This document shows, in pieces, positions 56,629-64,000 of a stretch of 64,000 bases of DNA. Both the position numbers and the translations under genes were made by a program. The notes under the pieces were generated by a model. The model saw only the letters and a list, made by a program, of their open reading frames with translations. It did no database searches and was not told the origin of the DNA. Position 1 is the first letter of the stretch. Each line of letters opens with the position of its first letter. Origin of the DNA: Perkinsus marinus ATCC 50983 (taxonomy: Eukaryota; Perkinsozoa; Perkinsida; Perkinsidae); NCBI RefSeq assembly GCF_000006405.1, contig NW_003213889.1, positions 82,914-146,913 of the forward strand, given 5' to 3'.

Positions 56629-58431
56629 ATGTCTACCAATGGCGTCACCGGTTCGAACGTCTCTCAAGTGATCACCGCGGAGCTTTCATTCGATGATACA
56701 CGAGAGCGTCCAGCACGGAGGCTAGCATTTACCTCGTTGACTCGCTCCGACAAGGGTGTTCGCTTTTTCCTCGACCTGTTCATAGTGTACGTGTCGGTCA
56801 TCATAGACTTCATGGGTTATACCCTATTGGCGCCTCTTCTCTCTACCATAGTTGACCAACTGGGCAGTGGTGGGTTCTCTGATGACGCCTTTGCAGCGTC
56901 GTGGTTGATGGCGATGTACGGCCTTGGTCAGTTTATCTCTGTGATGATAATGGGCCCCCTCTCGGATCGAGTGGGCCGGAGGCCGGTATTCATCCTAGCC
57001 TATTCGTTGACATCACTGGTCTACCTTATACAAGGCTTTTCCAACTCGTATTGGATGTTCGCAGTTTTGCGACTGTGTAACGGCTTGACGACTGGGACGA
57101 GACCTGTGACCTTCTCATATCTAGGGGACATCGCTCCACCAGAGAAAATGCCGCTGTATTCGTCTCTGGCGGGGGCGATGGTTGCCATAGGCGCCTTGAT
57201 GCCTTTGCTAGGGGGCAGTATGGGGACCATCACTTGGCGACTACCAGTCTTCTTCTCTGCTGGTATCACCTTTATCATGGCATGTTTGGCCTTTATTTTC
57301 CTCAGGGAGTCCCTAAAGAAGGGCAGTACGGTTGTCGATAGTGGAGGAGTGGCCAATGGTGGTGTTAGAATGGGCACCAGTATAATGCGTACACCTCTTT
57401 TCATCGTGACTCTAACATTGATCGCTCTAACAGGGGCATGTGTCCAGTATGGTAACATCAGTATCATCACGACGTTACCTTGGTTGCTGAATCAGGTCTA
57501 CGGGACGCCGTTGAATACGGTAGGCCTTATCCTAGGTTCTCAAGCTATACCCACATCCTTAACTCTATTTTTGGTATTCCTGCCACTGTCGAAGCGCGTT
57601 CCCATGTCTATTCTGGCCATGATCGGAATGCTGGGACATGCCACTATGTTCATACTGCCTTTGCTCGGTAACGTCTATGGTGTAATTTTCACGTCGTATT
57701 TGCTCAACTTCGGTAATTCCATGGTATACTCCTCGGTCCCGGTAATGGCGAAGGTAATAGCGCCAGCTCCGAGGCGAGGTTTGGTCAATGGTATTGTACT
57801 CGCCTCTATGCTGCTGGCTGGGGCGGTCGGCCCGTTGATCGCAGGAGTGCTCTGGGATGCGGATTCAGAACACATCACGGCATTCGCGGTAGTCTCTGGT
57901 GTAGCTGCTCTTGGTGCTGTGTGCATGCTATTTACATGGCGCCTCATTCCGTTGTTGATGACGAGGGTAGCTAGAAGGGCCGAGGAGGACCTCACGGATG
58001 AGCAGATAGAAAACCTCTATGAGGAGCTTGCTGATCTACAGGGTATGAGAGAGTGCCGTATGAAGCTGGCGGCTCACATCAAGCACCGAAAAGGGGTCGC
58101 CCATAGAGAGGACGCAGCTGTTGAGGAAGCGCTGAGGATCACGAGAGCCCTCAGTTTATCAGATCTCAAAATGGGTACTAGCCCTCATAGCGACGAAGAT
58201 ATTTGGAGACTGGGTTGTGATGTGAGTGCCATACTTGACAGGAATAACTGGAATCGCTGGCCTCACTATTATGAATGGATACTGGCCCAGGTTGGTAGTG
58301 CCTTTCCGCCGATAAGAGAGGCCCCTGAACAAGATAGATACGAGGACGTCACATGGGTCATGCAGAAGCACTTGGAAATAGTGTCAGAATGGGAGAAGCG
58401 GCAACTCAGCAAATTCAAAAAAGATCGATAG
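56629..58431 (+). CDS. Major facilitator superfamily transporter (TetA/DHA1-like)
   Basis: Single-exon, 600 aa. Twelve hydrophobic segments follow an N-terminal ~50-residue hydrophilic region; TM1 FIVYVSVIIDFMGYTLLAPL; the loop 2-3 motif GPLSDRVGRRPV is the classic MFS motif A; TM4-5 carry LRLCNGLTTGTRPV and GDIAPPEKM; the second half has QAIPTSLTLFLVFLPLSKRV and VLASMLLAGAVGPLIAGVLW (motif C-like). The pattern fits proton-coupled drug/metabolite antiporters of the DHA1/TetA type. The ~150-residue charged cytoplasmic C-terminus (EEDLTDEQIENLYEELADLQ onward) is much longer than in bacterial relatives. Substrate unknown. Divergent from the SH3-like gene. Confidence 0.85.
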   Translation: MSTNGVTGSNVSQVITAELSFDDTRERPARRLAFTSLTRSDKGVRFFLDLFIVYVSVIIDFMGYTLLAPLLSTIVDQLGSGGFSDDAFAASWLMAMYGLGQFISVMIMGPLSDRVGRRPVFILAYSLTSLVYLIQGFSNSYWMFAVLRLCNGLTTGTRPVTFSYLGDIAPPEKMPLYSSLAGAMVAIGALMPLLGGSMGTITWRLPVFFSAGITFIMACLAFIFLRESLKKGSTVVDSGGVANGGVRMGTSIMRTPLFIVTLTLIALTGACVQYGNISIITTLPWLLNQVYGTPLNTVGLILGSQAIPTSLTLFLVFLPLSKRVPMSILAMIGMLGHATMFILPLLGNVYGVIFTSYLLNFGNSMVYSSVPVMAKVIAPAPRRGLVNGIVLASMLLAGAVGPLIAGVLWDADSEHITAFAVVSGVAALGAVCMLFTWRLIPLLMTRVARRAEEDLTDEQIENLYEELADLQGMRECRMKLAAHIKHRKGVAHREDAAVEEALRITRALSLSDLKMGTSPHSDEDIWRLGCDVSAILDRNNWNRWPHYYEWILAQVGSAFPPIREAPEQDRYEDVTWVMQKHLEIVSEWEKRQLSKFKKDR

Positions 58432-58653
58432 CGGTTGAGGGGACGAAGCATGTAAGTGAAAAGTTGAATTTCAATTCTGTTTAATACTCAACGTACTATT
58501 GGCTTACCCGGCGAAGCTCTTGAAGCCAATTTTCTGTCATAATTTTTGAGATCTGTTCTTAGTACTATTATCATCTAACTTGTTTTTCCTGTTGCGTTCT
58601 AGCCATGTGCGTGTCAGAGTGTTGATGGATCTGGCCTAGGGCGTTCAATTTCA

Positions 58654-61600
58654 ATGGATCCAGCCTCCAAGGTTAATGACGGAGGCGGAGGAGGAGAACC
58701 GTCCAGTTCCTCGGTATCGGCTCTATTGCCAATGTGGGCCTTGGTGGAAGGAGTAGCGGACACCAGTCTGGGAGAGCTACAACAGGCTTTGGAGTCGGAA
58801 AACCCTACGACAGTGTGGACCGCAGTGAGGCGCCTTCGGGAACGTGCAATTGCACTGCATGTGGCCTGTGGGTATTTCCTGGGTGCTCATGGTGGGGCTC
58901 GAGCGTTGGCGGAAGGCCGGCGTAAACAGCTGGACTACGATAATAAAGTCCATCTGAATGAGCGTATAGGGGAGGAAATGGTACCGTTGAGGCTGTGGAC
59001 CAGGGGCCAAGCCAGAGACCAGCAGTGGAATGTACGAGATGCTGCTACGGTACTTATGGGAGGTGATAGGAACTTCCTACCAGAGTTGACGGCTGATCTA
59101 GTGGGTAGTATAGGGAAACCCTATGTGGTGTCATCTTCGTTAACGATGAATCCAGAGGCGCGGAGCCAAGCCCAGGAGTACCTTCATCACCAGCTGAGCC
59201 TATATAACGTACAAGCTAGACTCCCGGAAGGGGCGCTATTCTCGGTAGACTCTCATACTGACACCATACTGCTGGCCTCTCGCACTGGTGGGTTCTCGGT
59301 TCGGGCTATTTACGATTTGTCCTCTTGGACGATATTGGACGTACGTGTACATCGGAAACGGAGGACGGCATGTCGCATCGTATTGCAGGCGGTGATGGAT
59401 CAGCTGGTTCGGGAGAAGAGCGATGAAAATGGCCTGAGAGTGATGTACACGTGTGTGGCGAGGATGGCCGCTCAGTTGCAGTTGAGGAGTCTCCTTCAGC
59501 AGGCAAGGGATCTGATGAGCTCCTCACCGGAAGGGCCCATATGGGGTGTGGAAAAGGTTGGGGACGATTCGACCGAGATGGAGAATTTCGTAAAGAGGAT
59601 GGAAGTGAAGCTGTGCCCGGGTGCGGTGGTGACCACGAGCCAGGCGGGGAAGTGGTCGCCAATGATAGTTTGGTCCGCAGGGGACTCCGGGGTCAAGGCG
59701 AGCCTCATGGGGGACTGGCTCTGTCCGGACCAACTAGAGGTAGTAGTAGTAGAACGAGAGGCTGCTGCTCATGTTAGATGGCGTGGTTACTTAGGTGCTC
59801 CCGGCTGACTACCTCCCAGCTAGTGACCTGCCCCGTTGTGTGGACCTAGCCTTTGGTCTTGTTCAACGGCAGACTCTGATGTCGTTGAAAGGCTCACTAA
59901 GAGGCAACAACAGTGCGAGTTTACGGCAGACTAATGATGGTGATGAGACGTCATGGTCGTTGGTTTTGCGACGGCCATCAGGGAGTTTGTGTGCTGTTGT
60001 CTCCTTGGATAAGACTGGCCGTTTAGTAGTGGAGTCACCCTTGTTGCCCTCGGTGGACCCTCTTGTTGTTACTTCTTTATCACACGCCCTGGCCCTACTT
60101 GATCGGCAACTGCCCTTCCTTGCTAACGTTGAATCTTCGGACCATAAGGCCGAGGTCAACGGCTGGCACCGAGTTGCATGGCCCTACGGTTTCGCCTCGC
60201 CTCCTGAGAGTGAGCTGTTACCAACAGAGCCCACCGACGTTTACCGCACTGTACAGCAGACTAGAGATGCCTGCGATTTCCGCGCGGCCTATGCTGTTGC
60301 TGAGGTCCCTGGGGTATTCCTCACGATGCTCTATTCGTTCCCTCCACTCAACGACGACCCGCCCTCGGTGGGGTTCATCGGTATGACTGTGAATCCCCGC
60401 CTGATCAACGTGGGATCGGCCGACCACAACCGGGATGTTTTCACAGCAGCCAGCCAGACTATATACTCAGCAGGGCGATACCATAAGGGCTACGCGAGGC
60501 CACTGCGTATTCTGGCATCAGTTGGGTCGACTCTACGGAAACTGTTGCCCCCGGATGAGTTCTCATTGGAGCTCTCCTGGCCCCCAGTGAAGAGACCAGA
60601 TACTGGTGATGGCGAAGGCAACGTGTATGGGCATATGTTTGTGTGGAGGAGGAACGACAAGGTCATCGGGGGCCAGCCTCTCGTGGAGCAGGAGTCGTCA
60701 CCGGACGTAGAGGACTCGCCTGATGATGATGATGACGAGAGCCTGCTGTCCTCGGGAGGGACTCCAGAGACTGTTGAGGAAGGCCAACAGTTGGAGCCTC
60801 CCAACTTAGCTTGTGTGGCAGAACCAACAGTACACGTATTTATCAGTGACGATGAGGAGGTAATGAGGGCAGGAGTGTGGGGCACTGGGAATCGACGTTT
60901 CCACGCTCGTTAATTTCCACGACTTAGGTACCCTGGAGGATCCGCCTGTCGTTGATCCCTGGTTCCCTTATAGTCATGCAAGATGCCTCCGCCCCTGATG
61001 CCGAGCCCCCATCGTGGCCCTCTAAGATGGCAGCTGCTGCCAATAACGATTCTCTCAATAACATGCACGTCATTGCCCCCCAGACCCCCGCTCCGACAAC
61101 GGCAGCGTTCTTGTCGGATGACTGGGAGTCCCCACCGCCTGGTGATGATACACCAGTTTCCAATCAAGTGATTCGGATGCTGTCCGGGGCGAGGGCCGTT
61201 CTACGGAGCTATTCGGCTGCCCCTGCTGGTGGCCTCGTCGCTACTGGTTTGGTCATTGAGTATGGCACACTCGGGGCCCTTGGTCGAGATCTGCACCAGT
61301 TGGTTCGAATGGCTGAGTGGATCTACCAGGCGAGGATGGTAGCTCGGTACCATGAGGGCATGCAGTTAGTCTCGGCCGACCTAGAGGCTATACGCCTGTC
61401 ACTCTCGCCGACCTGTGGGACGGAGGATGATGTCTTTGAAGTGTTCCTGTCCGACGTTGGGAGGTCCTTACGACCAGCATTGGATTGCTGCACTGAAGGT
61501 CTGGGCGTGAACCTCAAGTGGATCCAACCGTCGTTGACAGATTGTGTAGTGCCTCAGTTGGAGCTGTTTGCCAACCTGCAGATGGTGACTGCCACTGCGG

Positions 61601-62847
61601 GTGACTTTGCCGGTCCACTGGCCCGTTTGGCAGCCTATATAGAACTGTGCAGGGCCACTCAATATGGGCTTGCCGCTGTACCGTCGAAGGCAGAAGCGAT
61701 AGGGACGGGGGTAAGGCCTCCTGGTCTGGCTGACGGCCTCCCGATGCCAATGTGGGAACTATGGCCGAGGAATCAGATGGCCTTGGACATGGTATATGGC
61801 CGTACTTACCTATTTGAGTTCACTGCAATGCTGGGTGGGTACTTGGCAGTTCGGACCAATAACCGATATAAGCAGCCCTTGGTGCCTCTGCCGGCACCTG
61901 AGAGGTTCTTCCGGATGGTAACGGCAACGAAGGCTGGTGTTGTCAGTGATCACTTCCTACCTCTGCGGGACACTGAGTTTCGGGTACGATTTCAGCCTGG
62001 CAAATTATACAGTGGCATCCTGGAGCCATTGGGAGTCTATTGTTGGTACTGTCATATCATTACGACCATCGCAAATGGTGTGCTGCCCACCGATTGCCCT
62101 AGGGAGGATCGGATGTCTGCCGACTCGGCACCAGATAGCGAGCCTTGGAGGGTTCTGTCGTGGAACACCTTCGAGGGTAGTGTGGTGTGTCGGGTTGTAC
62201 TGTATGCCGATGGGGCCAGCAGGACCTTCCAATTGAAGTTGAATATTGACAAGGTCCCCGGACGGCCAGAGACGCAGCTTCTCAATCGGTATTTGGTGGC
62301 TTCCTCTGTGTTGGTGGAAGAGTTTACTGATTTATGTCGAACACCTACAGTGATCGCAGCACCGAGCTACATATTGAAATTGTTGCGGCCAGGTGTGCCA
62401 TGGGTCGCTGTGTGTGAGGTGGCAGCATTGGTTCGGAAGGAACGACGGGACCGTGAGACTCTGCGGCAGATCGACTTGACCAAATCGGCCTCGTGTCAAT
62501 GGCAAATCGACTGGCAGGATTTGAGTACGCCCCGACCACCAAATGCCACCAACTCCTTCGTCATGCTTCTTAATCTTACTGTTCGATTGAATATGCCAAA
62601 CCAATCTCATATACTGCGATCGGCTAAGTTGACATTTACTGTTAGCTATAATAACATTGTAAACTGGCATGGTTGGGATGTGGTCCATGTGACGAGCCTA
62701 CATGACAAGAGAGCTGCCCATCTCAGCGAGATAGTAGGGGATATGCAGCGACCGCCGTATCGACTGGAGGCCCATTTGGATGGTATTTGGAGCCAACTGG
62801 TCAGCTGGATGTTTTCACGAGGCTCTCCGAGTCCACAACAGCATTGA
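58654..62847 (+). CDS. Mediator subunit 14 (RGR1)-like protein, 1,371 aa
   Basis: Three exons (58654-59794, 59820-60874, 60928-62847) restore one frame through introns of only 25 and 53 nt. The N-terminus fits MED14: LVEGVADTSLGELQQALES, LRERAIALHVACGYFL, then NVRDAATVLMGGDRNFLPE (family: AxxVLxxGxxxxLP) and a beta-rich module with GGFSVRAIYDLSSWTILDV. The rest is long, alpha/beta, without other known domains; an acidic stretch (SPDVEDSPDDDDDES) sits near residue 690. MED14 is the central scaffold of the Mediator complex linking activators to RNA polymerase II. The match is remote and made by pattern, so a lineage-specific large protein is the alternative. Confidence 0.5.
59795..59819 (+). 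other. 25-nt intron
   Basis: GTGCTCCCGGCTGACTACCT followed by CCCAG. It contains an in-frame TGA, and its removal joins two long open frames exactly in phase (TTA G / CT AGT GAC). Confidence 0.7.
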
Positions 62848-63026
62848 TTGATCGTTTCCACCACTGAACGTTTGCCATAGCTTCTCTGGAGTGTGGTGTT
62901 TGGTACTGCGCTGTGAATCGATCACAATGGCGTAGCGAGAATTCAAAAGCATCTTTGGCTAGGAAGGGCAACATGATCAATTTCCTATATTGCAACTTTG
63001 TAGTTTTCCTCTAGGGTTTTTCGACA

Positions 63027-63536
63027 ATGGCTACTCGTACTGATCGCACTTTCATTATGGTCAAGCCTGATGGCGTCCAGCGTGGGCTCGTCGGCCGAAT
63101 CATTCAGAGGTGGGCTTTTCCTGAGTTTTGGTTGTAGAGTTTATGCACTTGTCTTAGGTTCGAGAATAAGGGCTTCAAGTTGGTCGCTATGAAGATGTGC
63201 AGTCCCAGCGAGGAGCACTTCAAGAAGCACTATGCTGACCTGTCCGATAAGCCTTTCTTCGCTGGTCTTGTCAAGTACATGCAAACTGCCCCTGTTGTCG
63301 CTATGGTATGGGAAGGTCTTGACGCTGCTGCAGAGGGCCGTAGACTTCTGGGTGCTACCAAGCCCTCAGAGTCTGCTCCTGGTACAATCAGAGGCGACTT
63401 TGGCCTTGAGGTTGGCAGGAACCTTATCCACGGCTCTGATAGTCCCGATTCGGCCGCTAAGGAAATCGCTTTGTGGTTCCCTGAAGGCGTCAACGAGTGG
63501 AAGAAATGCGACTACCAGTGGGTCTATGAGGGTTAA
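63027..63536 (+). CDS. Nucleoside diphosphate kinase
   Basis: Exon 1 ([20 protein letters not shown]) ends IIQR at a GTGGGC donor; exon 2 resumes [13 protein letters not shown] near 63159. About 151 aa, the normal length. The active-site block reads [20 protein letters not shown], with the phosphorylated His in NLIHGSDS, and the substrate Lys in VKPDGVQR. The C-terminus [11 protein letters not shown] is canonical (W-x-Y-E). The enzyme transfers gamma-phosphate from ATP to NDPs in the cytosol. The pyrimidine-rich TTTTCCTCTAG just before the leader is a possible cis- or trans-splice acceptor. Confidence 0.96.
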
Positions 63537-64000
63537 ACCTAGGAAGGGTGGAGACTGTATCACTGTCGAGCATTTTTCTAAGTGTTGGGATGGTTTCCTC
63601 TCGCTCGTATCTGTTTTGTGTTGTTTAGTGTAATGTCCGATCCTAACGGAAAACCTGGATTGTAAAATCAAGTCTTTCGAGTGGGTCTCTTGTGGCGTGT
63701 TTATATCTTTTGAATAAGGCGTCTGTTTCTTTCGTGCCGCAAGGGGCCGAAGTCAACTCTCCGGGGTTCATCGGGGTTAGGAGAATTGTTGCACAGTGTG
63801 GGAATCAGTATATGATTTTCGCTCAACTACAGTGTTCTCTCAGTCATATCAAGGGTAGTATTGGGTTCTAGAAAGGCAGCATCTGGGTGTCGTCGCTTGA
63901 GGAATCATTGTCAATGTGAAACAGCGTGGGAAGGAAGGTGGTCGTACAATACTAACAAGTCGTGCAGTCGATAGTAGAAAGTTATATATGCGAGCACATG
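63537..64000. other. 3' flank of NDK, no gene seen
   Basis: Untranslated or intergenic sequence to the end of the window; no exon recognised. Confidence 0.5.

Noticed and set aside
59808-60952. Three separate adjacent genes at 58654, 59795 and 60952
   Set aside because: The frames join in phase through GT-AG introns, and the second and third lack a proper ATG (they open at GTG and TTG).

Overview
This window is nuclear DNA of a unicellular eukaryote. Nearly every recognisable gene is split by very short GT-AG introns (most 25-60 nt), both strands are used, intergenic spacers are short, and the products are eukaryotic (PP2A catalytic subunit, polycystin-type channel, sphingosine-1-phosphate lyase, branched-chain 2-oxoacid dehydrogenase E1-beta, Mediator-like subunit, Regnase-type NYN nuclease). 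A membrane adhesin with TSP1 and EGF modules, together with the intron style, points to an alveolate, most likely a Perkinsus-like perkinsozoan. That assignment is inference; no marker gene fixes the species. Three runs of exactly 100 N (1934-2033, 37725-37824, 49512-49611) show this is a gapped scaffold.

Layout. 0-2.6 kb: TSP1/EGF adhesin (+), 5' end of threonine aldolase (+) cut by a gap, and a single-pass membrane protein (-) cut by the same gap. 2.6-4.4 kb: gene-free, with a ~300 bp fold-back repeat. 4.4-8 kb: two-RRM protein (-) and a DnaJ/Hsp40 (+). 7.9-11 kb: F-box/Yippee protein and a damaged truncated-haemoglobin-like gene (+). 11-15.3 kb: two mitochondrial enzymes on the minus strand, BCKDH E1-beta and a crotonase whose last intron is 1,482 nt and full of palindromes. 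15.6-16.6 kb: a 1,000 bp element with 242 bp terminal inverted repeats bounded by TA. 17.4-18.6 kb: Lys/Glu-rich CDV3-like protein (-). 19.4-26.3 kb (+): an unrecognised gene, PP2A, and a polycystin/PKD2-like channel. 26.9-33.5 kb (-): an EEP-family nuclease, then poorly conserved membrane-type gene pieces including a locally duplicated family.

33.65-51.53 kb is dominated by a segmental duplication. Copy A is 33646-39835 and copy B is 44140-51534. Each carries small hypothetical genes, sphingosine-1-phosphate lyase (-), a divergent NYN-domain nuclease (+), and the start of a membrane-protein gene (+). Between the copies lies 4.3 kb with a truncated retrotransposon gag-like ORF (-) and non-coding repeats. 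Copy B holds a 46-53 bp minisatellite in the lyase/nuclease divergent promoter and a gap whose two flanks are identical, probably an assembly artefact.

51.5-64 kb: remainder of the copy-B membrane gene, two small membrane proteins (+), an RS-rich protein (-), a protein with tandem LNG-type SH3-like domains (-), an MFS transporter (+), a 1,371-aa MED14-like protein in three exons (+), and nucleoside diphosphate kinase (+). The neighbours do not form an operon-like pathway. The clearest functional pairing is BCKDH E1-beta next to enoyl-CoA hydratase, both with mitochondrial-type presequences and both in branched-chain/fatty-acid oxidation.
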